From: Roseiarcus sp963721905
GTDB lineage: Bacteria > Pseudomonadota > Alphaproteobacteria > Rhizobiales > Beijerinckiaceae
NCBI GenBank assembly: GCA_963721905.1
Contig: CAVRMF010000021.1
Coordinates: 62,001-126,000, forward strand
Length of the DNA stretch: 64,000 nucleotides
Reading direction: 5' to 3'
The notes under the pieces were generated by a model. It saw only the letters and a list, made by a program, of their open reading frames with translations. It was not told where the DNA came from and did not search any database. Position 1 is the first letter of the stretch, and each line of letters begins with the position of its first letter. Shown here one piece after another: positions 9,279-17,632 of the stretch. The position numbers were made by a program, and so were the translations under genes.

Positions 9279-9386
9279 GTCATTCCCGGCGGACCACGGG
9301 TCCGACCGGGAATCCAGAACTCATCGTGCGCCGACGGACGCCAGTCTGGATTCCCGATCGGTCGCTTCGCGACCGTCGGGAATGAC
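9279..9386. repeat. Bipartite palindromic intergenic repeat
   Basis: Two arms of about 43 bases face each other: the left starts GTCATTCCCGGCGG and the reverse complement of the right starts GTCATTCCCGACGG; both run on to GGGAATCCAGA. Each arm can also fold on itself. The element lies between the convergent ialB-like gene and ubiG and supplies the last codons and stop of ubiG. It looks like one of the dispersed palindromic repeats of alphaproteobacterial genomes. Confidence 0.8.
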
Positions 9387-10133
9387 ATCAAGCGGCTTCT
9401 TCGCGGCGACGAGATAGTTCACGCTCATGTCGCGCGACAGGCGCCAGCCGAGCCGCAGCGGGTCGTAGGCGACGCCTTGTCGGTCGATTACCCTCAAGCC
9501 CGCGGCGCGCATCGCGATCGCGAATTCCTCCGGCGTCACGAACTGCTCCCAGCGGTGGGTTCCCGGCTCGAGCCAGCGCAGCACATATTCCGCGCCGATG
9601 ATCGCGAGCGCAAAGCTCTTTAAGGTGCGGTTCAGCGTGGAGGCGATGAAGAGGCCGCCGGGCTTCACCAGCGAAGCGGCCGCGGACACGAAGCGCGTTG
9701 GCTCGGCCACGTGCTCGATCACCTCCATCGCGCTCACGACATCGAAGCGCCGCGGCTCGGCCGCAAGCTCTTCGACGGTCGCGACGCGATAGTCGACTTT
9801 CGCGCCGGTCTCCTTGGCGTGGCGGCGCGCGGCCTCGATCGGCGCCGGCGCCGGATCGATGCCCATGACATTCGCGCCGAGCCGGGCGAGCGGCTCGGCG
9901 AAGAGCCCGGCCCCGCAGCCGATGTCGAGGAGCTCGAGCTCCGCGAGCGGCGCGCCGGACCCAGCCTCGCGCCGGAAGCGCCTGACGATAAGGTCGCGCG
10001 CCCAGGCCACGCGCACCGGGGTCATCTTGTGCAGGGGCGCCATGGGACCGTCGGGGTCCCACCAGTCGTCGGCGAGCGCGTCGAAATGCGCGACCTCCGT
10101 CGGGATCACGCTGGGCGCGGCCTTGGCCCGCAT
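9321..10133 (-). CDS. ubiG: Ubiquinone biosynthesis O-methyltransferase
   Basis: A 270-residue class I SAM methyltransferase that performs the O-methylation steps of ubiquinone synthesis. Visible are the UbiG N-terminal signature (EVAHFDALADDWWDPDGPM), the SAM-binding motif LLDIGCGAGLFAEPLARLG at about residues 68-86, VVSAMEVIEHV, and the C-terminal THRWEQFVTPEEF and DMSVNYLVAAKKP. The last 24 residues after AAKKP are encoded by the palindromic repeat at 9279-9386 and are probably not part of the ancestral protein. It is divergent from lysC, with the two starts about 110 bases apart. Confidence 0.95.
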   Translation of the reverse strand: MRAKAAPSVIPTEVAHFDALADDWWDPDGPMAPLHKMTPVRVAWARDLIVRRFRREAGSGAPLAELELLDIGCGAGLFAEPLARLGANVMGIDPAPAPIEAARRHAKETGAKVDYRVATVEELAAEPRRFDVVSAMEVIEHVAEPTRFVSAAASLVKPGGLFIASTLNRTLKSFALAIIGAEYVLRWLEPGTHRWEQFVTPEEFAIAMRAAGLRVIDRQGVAYDPLRLGWRLSRDMSVNYLVAAKKPLDVIPDGREATDRESRLASVGAR

Positions 10134-10244
10134 TGAATGCTCTCCATCGCGCTGGCGTTGACCCGCCCGGCCCGCCTCTTTATACGCCGCCCCGCTGCGT
10201 TGCGCGAGCCGCGCGCGTCTTCCCCTCAAAGAGCCGAGGACCTT

Positions 10245-11480
10245 GTGTCGCGTCTGGTGATGAAGTTTGGCGGCACGTCCGTCGCCGATGTCGAGCGCAT
10301 CCGCAATGTCGCCGCCCATGTGAAGCGCGAGGTCGAGGCGGGCTCGGAGGTCGCGGTCGTCGTCTCCGCCATGGCCGGCAAGACCAACGAACTCGTCGCC
10401 TGGTGCAAGGATGCAGGCTCGCATTTCGATAACCCGGAATACGACGCCGTCGTCGCCTCGGGCGAACTCGTGACCGCGGGCCTGCTCGCGCTCGTGCTCA
10501 AGGACATGGGGCTCAAGGCCCGCTCGTGGGCCGGCTGGCAGATCCCGCTGATCACCGACGACGCGCACGGCTCGGCCCGCATCGAGAAGATCGACGGCCG
10601 AAATCTCATCGAAGGCTTTCGGAGCGGCGAGGTCGCCGTCGTCGCGGGCTTCCAGGGCCTGCATGTGTCGACGAACCGAGTCACGACGCTCGGGCGCGGC
10701 GGCTCGGACACCTCCGCGGTGGCGCTGGCGGCCGCGATCGACGCCGGCCGCTGCGACATCTACACCGACGTCGACGGCGTCTATACGACCGATCCGCGCG
10801 TGGTGCCGAAGGCGCGCCGTCTCGACAAGGTGTCGTTCGAGGAAATGCTCGAAATGTCCTCGCTCGGCGCCAAGGTCCTGCAGGAGCGCTCGGTCGAAGT
10901 GGCGCTCTTGCACAAGGTCAGGCTCTATGTGCGCTCGTCCTTCGACGATCCGGCCCACCCCAAGCTTGGCACGCTCATCTGCGACGAGGAGGAAATCGTG
11001 GAACAGCAGGTCGTCACCGGCATCGCCTTCTCGCGCGACGAGGCGCAGATCACGCTTCGCGAAGTGGCCGACAAGCCGGGGGTTGCGGCGGCGATCTTCG
11101 TGCCGCTGGCGGACGCCAACATCAACGTCGACATGATCATCCAGGTCGTCTCCGACGACACCACGACGACCGACATCACCTTCACCGTGCCGGCGGCCGA
11201 GTTCGAGCGCGCGATGGCGCTTCTCGAGACGCGGCGGGAGGCGATCGGCTACGCCAAGCTCAACGGCGCGCAGGACGTGGTGAAGATTTCGGCGATCGGA
11301 ATCGGCATGCGCTCGCATTCGGGAGTAGCCGCCCGGGCCTTCAAGGCGCTGGCGGAGAAGGGGATCAACATCCGAGCGATCACGACCTCCGAGATCAAGT
11401 TCTCGATGCTGATCGACGAGGCCTATACGGAGCTTGCGGTGCGGACCCTGCATACGCTCTACGGGCTGGACGGGAAGTGA
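10245..11480 (+). CDS. lysC: Aspartate kinase
   Basis: A 411-residue enzyme that phosphorylates aspartate, the first step to lysine, threonine, methionine and diaminopimelate. The kinase domain has KFGGTSVAD near the N-terminus, the TTLGRGGSDTSAVALAAA substrate/ATP region and the DVDGVYTTDPR motif. Two ACT domains follow, one with DKPGVAAAIFVPLADANINV and one with SHSGVAARAFKALAEKGINI, as expected for a feedback-regulated enzyme. The GTG at 10245 (VSRLVMKFGG) with a GAGGA site fits the usual alphaproteobacterial start better than the longer frame beginning at 10137. Confidence 0.95.
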   Translation: MSRLVMKFGGTSVADVERIRNVAAHVKREVEAGSEVAVVVSAMAGKTNELVAWCKDAGSHFDNPEYDAVVASGELVTAGLLALVLKDMGLKARSWAGWQIPLITDDAHGSARIEKIDGRNLIEGFRSGEVAVVAGFQGLHVSTNRVTTLGRGGSDTSAVALAAAIDAGRCDIYTDVDGVYTTDPRVVPKARRLDKVSFEEMLEMSSLGAKVLQERSVEVALLHKVRLYVRSSFDDPAHPKLGTLICDEEEIVEQQVVTGIAFSRDEAQITLREVADKPGVAAAIFVPLADANINVDMIIQVVSDDTTTTDITFTVPAAEFERAMALLETRREAIGYAKLNGAQDVVKISAIGIGMRSHSGVAARAFKALAEKGINIRAITTSEIKFSMLIDEAYTELAVRTLHTLYGLDGK

Positions 11481-11588
11481 GCGATCCCGCTCTCTCTTGC
11501 TGCGGGAGAGGCGACCGTGCAGTTTCGTCAGCAACTCCATTTTTTCAACAAGTTAGGCGTCAAAATCGTAAGGAGTAACAAAAAGGGC

Positions 11589-11731
11589 TAACCGGGGCAA
11601 ATTCCCGGGCAAGAGTGCAGGACAAAGAATTTCGGACGGCCGGGCGCTCCCGCAACACCTGATATCACTCAGTCTCGCAACTGTAGCATTTTGCTTTGTG
11701 CAGGTGCGAGCCCGGGAATTTGCCCCGGTTA
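11589..11731. mobile_element. 143-bp MITE-like element with perfect 22-bp inverted ends
   Basis: The left end (11589-11610, TAACCGGGGC followed by AAATTCCCGGGC) and the right end (11710-11731) are exact reverse complements over 22 bases. The 99 bases between them hold no gene. A third copy of the same terminal sequence, with one mismatch, occurs at 63851-63872 beside a transposase C-terminus. The element therefore looks like a non-autonomous relative of that insertion sequence. No target-site duplication is obvious at its flanks. Confidence 0.75.
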
Positions 11732-12135
11732 CGCAAAATCTGTCGCTGATTCGCTGAGTTATACATGTAACATATGTATAGTAGAAATCGGCGCCATAGT
11801 GGACACGCATGGCTTCGGGCGCTCAGTCGTCATAAGGGTCTGATAGTCGGGAATCCATCTAAGCTCTGCCCTAGCGACTGTGCCGTATACGATCTAATCC
11901 AAATGCAACAGGCGAGTGGGATTAGGCAAGCGCGCATGGGCTGGATGCGAAAGGAGAGCTCTCTCGCTTGCGGGAGAAGCGAGCGACTTCCACTGAGATG
12001 AACGGTGTATGGATAGTTATTGCAGTCTCGCAAAACTAAATAACGCATATTAATAGTTATTGTTCCGACAAACGCACTGCATTGAACTCCGGGCGCGCAT
12101 GCTGCTTGGCGTCGCCGCCAATGGTATCGTGGCGC
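11732..12135. other. Intergenic stretch before the P-type ATPase
   Basis: About 400 bases with no convincing gene. It is AT-richer than its neighbours and contains the element ATAGTTATT twice (near 12013 and 12052), around an AT-rich tract that could hold the promoter of the ATPase gene. A hairpin-like stretch near 11955-11985 (GAGCTCTCTCGCTTGCGGGAG) resembles the sequence just after lysC at 11487-11512. The open frames here have no ribosome site or recognisable content. Confidence 0.5.
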
Positions 12136-14481
12136 ATGAAAAATGTCGTCGCAGACGCTTCGTCCATGCCTGCTGCAAACGCCGCCGGCCTGACCAGCCA
12201 GGAGGCGCGGGAGCGGCTCCAGCGCTTCGGCGCCAACGCCATGCCGGACACGACGGAGCATCCGTGGCGGCGTGCGCTGGATAAGTTCTGGGCGCCTGTG
12301 CCTTGGATGCTGGAGGCCGCGATCGCACTCGAACTCGGGCTCGGTAAATACGTTGAGGCCGCGGTGATCGCTGGCCTCCTGGTGTTCAACGCCATCGTCA
12401 GCCTGATGCAGGAGGGACGGGCGCAGCATACTCTGGCGGCCCTGAAGTCGCGCCTCGCGCTGACTGCCTCGGTCCGCCGGAATGGCGCCTGGGTCACACT
12501 CCCCGCCGCCGATCTCGTCCCCGGCGACATTATCAAACTGTCGCTCGGCGGGGTCGTTCCAGCCGATGCGCGGCTGATCGAGGGAGACGTTCTCCTTGAC
12601 CAGTCCATGCTCACCGGCGAGTCCGTGCCGATCGAGGCCGGGGCGGGGCGGGAGACCTTTGCCAGCGCCCTGGTTCGGCGAGGCGAGGCAGTCGCCGAGA
12701 TTACGGCGACCGGCGCTCGCACAAAATTTGGTCGCACTGCGGAGTTGGTCAGCACCGCCCATGTCATCAGCTCACAGGAGGCGGCCGTGGTGCGCGTGGT
12801 GCGCAACCTCGTCATTTTCGCCGGCTGCGTGATCGTCGTGCTGGTGCTCTACGCCGCGGTCCTGCGCCTTCCGCTGGCGGCTATCCTACCGCTGGTGCTG
12901 ACTGCGGTGCTCGGCTCAATTCCGGTCGCCTTGCCGGCCACGTTCACGCTGGCCGCTGCGATCGGCGCGACGGCGCTGGCCAAACTGGGCGTGCTGCCGA
13001 CCCGGCTCGCCGCGGTCGATGAGGCTGGTACGATGGATGTGCTTTGCGCTGACAAGACCGGCACGTTGACGAAGAATGCGCTGACGGTGGCGAGCGTCCA
13101 TTCCCTGCCCGGGTTCGACAACGAGCGCGTTCTGACGTTGGCCGCCTTCGCCAGTTCGGATGGAGGTCAGGATCCGGTCGACGGCGCAATCCGCGCCGCC
13201 GCCCGCGCGCCCGCCGCCGACGCGCCGCGTCTGGTCAAGTTCGTCCCCTTCGATCCATCTGTGAAAATGTCGGAGGCTACGATAAGCGGCTCGGCTGGCG
13301 AAACGCAACGTGTGGTCAAGGGCGCCTATGCCGTGGTCAGCGGCCTGGCCCAGCCACAACAGGCTGCGGCGTCGGCGGCGAGCGGGTTGGAGGGGCAGGG
13401 ATACCGCGTGCTGGCAGTGGCGGCGGGACCAGCCAGGGCGATGAAGCTTGCAGGTCTGATCGCGCTCAGTGACCCTCCCCGAGCCGATTCGGCCGCGCTG
13501 GTGAACGAACTGCGGGCGCTTGGCGTGCGCACCGTAATGGTGACCGGAGACGCGCCACAGACAGCGGCAATTGTCGCCAAAGCCGTCGGCTTGGCGGGCC
13601 CCGTGTGTCCGTCCCAGTCGATCCCCAAGGACGTGCGTCCGACATCCTTCGCCGTGTTCGCCGGCGTGCTTCCAGAAGACAAGTTTAACCTCGTCAAAGC
13701 GTTTCAGGCCGGCGGCTTCATTGTCGGCATGTGCGGCGACGGCGCCAACGATGCGCCGGCATTGCGGCAGGCGCAGATCGGCATCGCGGTTTCAACCGCG
13801 ACCGACGTGGCCAAATCCGCCGCGGGCATGGTGCTGACCGAGCCGGGGCTTGCGGGAATCGTCGCAGCGGTTAGGGAAGGCCGAACGACATTTCAACGCA
13901 TCCAGAATTACACGATCAACTCCATCACAAAGAAGATCGTTGCGGTGCTGTTCCTGATGGGCGGCTTGATGATGACCGGCCAGGCGATTCTCACGCCGAT
14001 GTTGATGGTGATCGTTATGATCGCCGGCGATTTCCTGGCGATGTCGCTCACTACGGACAACGTACGTACGACGCCCGCGCCGAATGCATGGCGCATCGAC
14101 AAGCTGACGATCGCCGGTGTGATACTCGGAACAAGCCTCGTGGGGTTCTGCTGCGCGGCGCTCGCGCTCGGCACATTCGCATTGCGTCTTCCGATATCGG
14201 CGCTGCAGACGCTGTCCTTCGTTACGTTGGTGTTCGGCAGCCAGGCGATGATCTACGCCATCCGGGGCCGCCCGCATTTGTGGAGCATCCGCCCGAGCCT
14301 ATGGCTGGCCGGGTCGTCGCTCCTGGACGTGGCGATCGCCTCCTTCCTGGCCATCGCCGGAATTGCCACGGCGCCGCTGTCAGCTGTGGTGGTGACGGCG
14401 ACGCTCATCGCCGCCTGCGTATTTGCGGTGGTGTTGGATCTTGTGAAATGGCTGACGTTCGCGCGCCTCGGAATTGTTTGA
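12136..14481 (+). CDS. P-type ATPase, probable proton-exporting (P3A-like)
   Basis: A 781-residue membrane pump. In order: an N-terminal cation-ATPase region (LTSQEARERLQRFGANAMPD), a first membrane pair, the actuator domain with LTGESVP at about 159-165, the M4 helix with SIPVALPATFTLAAAIGATA, the phosphorylation motif DKTGTLTKNAL (Asp306), VMVTGD and MCGDGANDAPALRQAQIGI, then a C-terminal membrane bundle. M4 and the GIAVSTATDVAKSAAGMVLT stretch resemble plasma-membrane H+-ATPases of plants, fungi and some prokaryotes. The ion is inferred. MKNVVADAS at 12136 is the likeliest start; its ribosome site is weak. No partner gene is adjacent. Confidence 0.85.
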   Translation: MKNVVADASSMPAANAAGLTSQEARERLQRFGANAMPDTTEHPWRRALDKFWAPVPWMLEAAIALELGLGKYVEAAVIAGLLVFNAIVSLMQEGRAQHTLAALKSRLALTASVRRNGAWVTLPAADLVPGDIIKLSLGGVVPADARLIEGDVLLDQSMLTGESVPIEAGAGRETFASALVRRGEAVAEITATGARTKFGRTAELVSTAHVISSQEAAVVRVVRNLVIFAGCVIVVLVLYAAVLRLPLAAILPLVLTAVLGSIPVALPATFTLAAAIGATALAKLGVLPTRLAAVDEAGTMDVLCADKTGTLTKNALTVASVHSLPGFDNERVLTLAAFASSDGGQDPVDGAIRAAARAPAADAPRLVKFVPFDPSVKMSEATISGSAGETQRVVKGAYAVVSGLAQPQQAAASAASGLEGQGYRVLAVAAGPARAMKLAGLIALSDPPRADSAALVNELRALGVRTVMVTGDAPQTAAIVAKAVGLAGPVCPSQSIPKDVRPTSFAVFAGVLPEDKFNLVKAFQAGGFIVGMCGDGANDAPALRQAQIGIAVSTATDVAKSAAGMVLTEPGLAGIVAAVREGRTTFQRIQNYTINSITKKIVAVLFLMGGLMMTGQAILTPMLMVIVMIAGDFLAMSLTTDNVRTTPAPNAWRIDKLTIAGVILGTSLVGFCCAALALGTFALRLPISALQTLSFVTLVFGSQAMIYAIRGRPHLWSIRPSLWLAGSSLLDVAIASFLAIAGIATAPLSAVVVTATLIAACVFAVVLDLVKWLTFARLGIV

Positions 14482-14578
14482 GCGGGGCGGAGGCAGCACG
14501 CGATCGTCGACGGCGAACCAGGCCTGCGTGCGGCGGCATTCGTGGCGTGGCCGATCAGCGCGGCCTCCGTTGCCATGA

Positions 14579-14986
14579 CTATGCGCCGGGACCGGCGATC
14601 TCGTCGTAGCCGCGGCCGAGGAACTCGATGAGGCAGAAGCCGTGGCCGAACGGGTCGGCGAGCACGGCGATCTTGCCGTAGGCGGCGGCGCGGATGTCCG
14701 TCTCCGCATGCGCGCCGGCGGCGACGGCGCGGCGAACCGCGGCCTCGATGTCGTCGACGACGACATCGATATGCACCGGGGTCCAGTGGCGATCGTAGCG
14801 GCGCGGATCCTTCGCCGCGCCGATCGAGCCGCCCGGCTTTTGCAAGAGATAGATCCGTGCCGGCAGGCCGCTGAGCTCCGCGACCTCAGCGCCGAGCCGC
14901 CGCGTCACGGCGAGGCCAAAGGCTTGCCTATAGAACGCTACCGCTTCGGCGAGATCCGGCACGTCGATGTTGACCAGCAGATCCAT
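14579..14986 (-). CDS. VOC (glyoxalase/bleomycin resistance) family protein
   Basis: A 135-residue single VOC domain formed by two beta-alpha-beta-beta-beta modules. The first has VNIDVPDLAEAVAFYRQAFG, the second VHIDVVVDDIEAAVRRAVAAGA followed by FGHGFCLIEFLGRGYDEI. His and Glu residues at the strand positions could bind a metal. The family includes glyoxalase I, dioxygenases and antibiotic-binding proteins, so the reaction cannot be given. It is convergent with the ATPase gene. Confidence 0.8.
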   Translation of the reverse strand: MDLLVNIDVPDLAEAVAFYRQAFGLAVTRRLGAEVAELSGLPARIYLLQKPGGSIGAAKDPRRYDRHWTPVHIDVVVDDIEAAVRRAVAAGAHAETDIRAAAYGKIAVLADPFGHGFCLIEFLGRGYDEIAGPGA

Positions 14987-15032
14987 GCCCGTGAGCCTAG
15001 AGCAGGGCGCGCACGGATGGAACCGAGGCGTC

Positions 15033-15138
15033 CCTTCTCCCCGCTCGCGGGGAGAAGGTTAGGATGAGGGGCTGAGCGCAAAAGCGGCCACCCTCCCTGC
15101 CCCTCACCCCAACCCTCTCCCCGCAAGCGGGGCGAGGG
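15033..15138. repeat. Inverted pair of palindromic intergenic repeats
   Basis: The left arm (15033-15072, CTTCTCCCCGCTCGCGGGGA then GAAGG) and the right arm (15099-15138, GCCCCTCACCCCAACCCTCT then CCCCGC) are near reverse complements over 40 bases. Each contains its own short hairpin around CCCCGC..GCGGGG. This is a common dispersed palindrome type in rhizobia-like genomes. It lies between the VOC gene and the truncated cyclase. Confidence 0.8.
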
Positions 15139-15194
15139 GGCGCTAAATTCCATCTGACAACAACGTGCTCTACCACGCCATCACTCCCCTAACC

Positions 15195-15670
15195 TCAGCC
15201 CTGCTCGAGCACATAAAGCTCGAGCGCCTGCTGCTTGCCGCGCATCGCGAGTTCGCCGAGCGGCCCGCTCGTCACGCCTGGAGGGAGCGAGGCGAGGCGG
15301 TCGATGAGGGCGGCTGAGGCGAGTACGCGGGCGTTGGCTGAGCGGCACGCCTCGACGATGCGGGCGACGGTGTTCATCGCATCGCCGATCAGCGCGATCT
15401 CTTTCTTCAGATAGCCGAGCTCCCCGACCGCGACCGGACCGCAGTGAAGCCCGGCGCGGAAGTCGGGGACGAGACCGAATTCGCGCTCATAAGCCCGTCC
15501 TTCGGCGCGGATACGGTCGAGCGCCGAAAAGCAGGCGCGGACGCATCCCGCGTCGTTCATGCCCGGCGCGAGCCGCCAGGTCGCGATGACCTCGTCGCCG
15601 ACATATTTGTGAATCTCCCCCCCGGCTTCGGCGACGGCGAGCGAGACATCGAGGATGAAGCGGTTGAGCG
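15195..15670 (-). pseudogene. N-terminally truncated adenylate/guanylate cyclase (class III)
   Basis: The minus-strand frame reads the second part of a class III cyclase catalytic domain: NRFILDVSLAVAEAGGEIHK, then YVGDEVIATW with the second metal-binding aspartate, FRAGLHCGPVAVGELGY, GDAMNTVARIVEACR, and the end of the domain. The first half, including the first metal aspartate and any sensor or membrane region, is absent. The homology stops exactly where the sulfide:quinone oxidoreductase gene ends (stop at 15671). The first ATG, at 15560, lies inside the domain, so no intact cyclase can be made. It looks like a gene cut by the arrival or rearrangement of the neighbouring cluster. Confidence 0.75.
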
Positions 15671-16963
15671 CTAGGCCGATCGCTTGAGCCGCTCGACCCC
15701 GATCGTCTTCAAGAGGAAGCGTTCGTATCCCGGTTCGCTCGATCCGTTGCGCACCTTTCGCAGGAAGTACTTTTCAAATCCGACTTTCACCATATGCACC
15801 CAGTAGCCTTGGCCGGACCAGTTGACGTTGCGCGGCGGAATTTGCGGGACCGCGAGGAATGCGACGCCGTTGTCGCCGAAATCCGCAAGGCAAACCGCAT
15901 TCCATGAGGGCACGTGGGTTGGGGCCTTGCCCGCGATCAAATCCCGGATGTTGTGCGCGGTCGCCGTCACCATCGATTCGATCATGTAGCCCGTCTTCGG
16001 CATGCCGACGGCCAGTGGCGTCGCTTCATAAGGCGGGATCGCCACGCAGACGCCGACCGAGAAGACGTTCGGGTATTTGGGATTGCGCTGATGCTTGTCG
16101 GCGAGAACGAAGCCGCGCGGGTTGGTGAGACCCTCGATCCATTTGCCGTCTTCGCCCCGCAGGCAATCCACGCCTCGAAAGGCTGGAATGAACATCGTGT
16201 ATTTCGACGGCAGCTTGTAGGCCTTCTTCGGCGAGCCGTCCTCGTTGACTTCCGTCGCCTCGACGCCGTCCGGGGCGATACGGTCGATCTTCGCATTGGT
16301 GATCCACTTGATATCGCGGTCGCGCATGACGGATTCGAGCAGGCTCTTCGTATCGCCCACCCCGCCAAGGCCGAGGTGGCCGATATAGGGCTCCGGCGTC
16401 AGGAAGGTCATCGGCACGCGATCCCGGATCTTGCGCCGGCGCAGCTCTGTCACCGCCAGCATCGCGTATTCGTAGGCGGGCCCATAGCAGGACGCGCCCT
16501 GAACCGCCCCGACGACCATCGGGCCGGGATCCCGACAGAACGCCTCCCACTTCTCGCTTGCGCCGGTCGCATGCCCGACGTCGCAGATCGAGTTGGTGTA
16601 GGCTTGCGGCCCGAGACCCTCGATTTCGTCGAAGGCGAGCTTGGGTCCGGTCGCAATGACCAGAAAGTCATAGTCGAGACGGCCGCCGTCGCCGAGATAG
16701 ACAACATTGTTGACGGGATCGATTCGCTTCGCCCCCGAAGCGTTGAACCCGATCTTGAGCTTGGCGAATGTCCGGGGGAGATGGACCTTGACCTGATCGG
16801 CGGTTCGCCAGTTGACCGCGACCCACGGATTTGAGGGAACGAACTGAAACCACTCGGAATCGGAGACGACCTGGACGTCCGACGTCTTTCCGAGCATTTC
16901 CTTGAGCTCAAAGGCCATCGGAACGCCGCCGATGCCTGCGCCGATCACAACCACTTTTGTCAT
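15671..16963 (-). CDS. Sulfide:quinone oxidoreductase family flavoprotein
   Basis: A 430-residue FAD disulfide-reductase-like enzyme that should oxidise sulfide to sulfane sulfur and pass electrons to quinone at the inner face of the membrane. It has the N-terminal FAD motif GAGIGG (8-13), ATGP (104-107), and a C-terminal amphipathic region (GYWVHMVKVGFEKYFLRKV) suited to membrane contact. Cysteines fall at residues 127, 159 and 358, close to the three redox cysteines of characterised sulfide:quinone reductases. It is the third gene of a leftward operon after the ArsR-type repressor and the DUF2892 protein, which supports a role in sulfide detoxification. Confidence 0.85.
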   Translation of the reverse strand: MTKVVVIGAGIGGVPMAFELKEMLGKTSDVQVVSDSEWFQFVPSNPWVAVNWRTADQVKVHLPRTFAKLKIGFNASGAKRIDPVNNVVYLGDGGRLDYDFLVIATGPKLAFDEIEGLGPQAYTNSICDVGHATGASEKWEAFCRDPGPMVVGAVQGASCYGPAYEYAMLAVTELRRRKIRDRVPMTFLTPEPYIGHLGLGGVGDTKSLLESVMRDRDIKWITNAKIDRIAPDGVEATEVNEDGSPKKAYKLPSKYTMFIPAFRGVDCLRGEDGKWIEGLTNPRGFVLADKHQRNPKYPNVFSVGVCVAIPPYEATPLAVGMPKTGYMIESMVTATAHNIRDLIAGKAPTHVPSWNAVCLADFGDNGVAFLAVPQIPPRNVNWSGQGYWVHMVKVGFEKYFLRKVRNGSSEPGYERFLLKTIGVERLKRSA

Positions 16964-17030
16964 AGTATGGTCCTCCCTTTGGGCGGCGCCCTTCAGCGCC
17001 GTCTGCGTCCGTTGATGTTACGTCTTCATT

Positions 17031-17234
17031 TCACTCGAACACATGGCCGGCCTTGACGCCTAACCTTTTGAAAACGATCGCCGCCGGGCAAAAACCCGTG
17101 AACGACGCCTGAATCAGGTTCAGTCCCACGAAAGTCGTCAGAAGCAGCCACAGCGGGCTCTGCGTTTGGGCGAGCGCCAAGCTCACGAGGACGACGAGGC
17201 CGGCAAAAGCCATAACGGCTCTGTCAATGGTCAT
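17031..17234 (-). CDS. DUF2892 inner-membrane protein
   Basis: A 67-residue protein with two hydrophobic segments (AVMAFAGLVVLVSLALAQ and LWLLLTTFVGLNLIQASF) and the typical FTGFCPAAIVFKRLGVK ending. DUF2892 proteins often occur fused or adjacent to rhodanese-type sulfurtransferases and sulfide-responsive genes. Its start overlaps the end of the repressor gene by four bases (ATGA), indicating translational coupling. Its single cysteine lies in the conserved GFCP motif. Confidence 0.85.
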   Translation of the reverse strand: MTIDRAVMAFAGLVVLVSLALAQTQSPLWLLLTTFVGLNLIQASFTGFCPAAIVFKRLGVKAGHVFE

Positions 17235-17572
17235 GATGCGCTCTCCTCAGTGGTTTGGCGTCGATTCCCGCTCTTGGCGGGCGAACAAAAGAGTTCGTAG
17301 AGGGTTTCGATCACGGTCTTCGCGGGCTCGCTCGCGATCGAATAATGGATCGTCTGCGACTCTCGGCGCGTGGCCACGAGTTCGTCCGCGCGCAGCCGCG
17401 CCAGATGCTGTGAAATCGCAGACATGCTGAGCCCGACGGCCTGCTGCAGCGCCGTCACCGTCCGCTCGCCCTTCAACAACTCGCACAGGATCATGAGGCG
17501 CGGCTGGCTGGCCATCGCCTTGAGCAGCCTCTCCGCCGCTTCGGCCCTTATTTGCAGTTCGTCTAAATTCAT
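17231..17572 (-). CDS. ArsR-family repressor of BigR/SqrR type
   Basis: A 113-residue winged-helix repressor. The fold is visible as LLKAMASQPRLMILCELLKG, the recognition region VGLSMSAISQHLARLR, and the wing ATRRESQTIHYSI. Cysteines lie at residue 30 (in MILCELL) and residue 96 (in LYELFCS), 66 residues apart. That is the spacing and setting of the disulfide/tetrasulfide cysteines in BigR and SqrR, which sense persulfides. The metal-site motif of ArsR/SmtB sensors is not seen. The ATG at 17572 is chosen because it gives the family length; an in-frame ATG at 17599 is possible, and the AGGAGG at about 17590 is unusually far away. Confidence 0.85.
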   Translation of the reverse strand: MNLDELQIRAEAAERLLKAMASQPRLMILCELLKGERTVTALQQAVGLSMSAISQHLARLRADELVATRRESQTIHYSIASEPAKTVIETLYELFCSPAKSGNRRQTTEESAS

Positions 17573-17587
17573 ACTTGCTAATTTAGA
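17562..17587. promoter_or_regulatory. Palindromic operator candidate of the sulfide cluster
   Basis: TCTAAATT (17562-17569) and AATTTAGA (17580-17587) form a perfect 8-bp inverted repeat separated by 10 bases. It covers the repressor's start codon and lies in the 60-base gap between the divergent repressor and RND adaptor genes. AT-rich palindromes of this kind are the targets of BigR/SqrR-type repressors, so one site could control both directions. Confidence 0.65.
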
Positions 17588-17632
17588 TCCTCCTAACATA
17601 TAAGTCAAGCCTCATTTTTTGGAACCGACCCG

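Noticed and set aside
9321..11540. A 739-codon minus-strand open frame across ubiG and lysC
   Set aside because: Only its last 270 codons are ubiG. The upstream part is the antisense of lysC, with composition typical of a shadow frame in GC-rich DNA.
11774..12001. A 75-codon plus-strand frame between the MITE and the ATPase gene
   Set aside because: No ribosome site, no recognisable content and unusual composition. I treat the stretch as non-coding.
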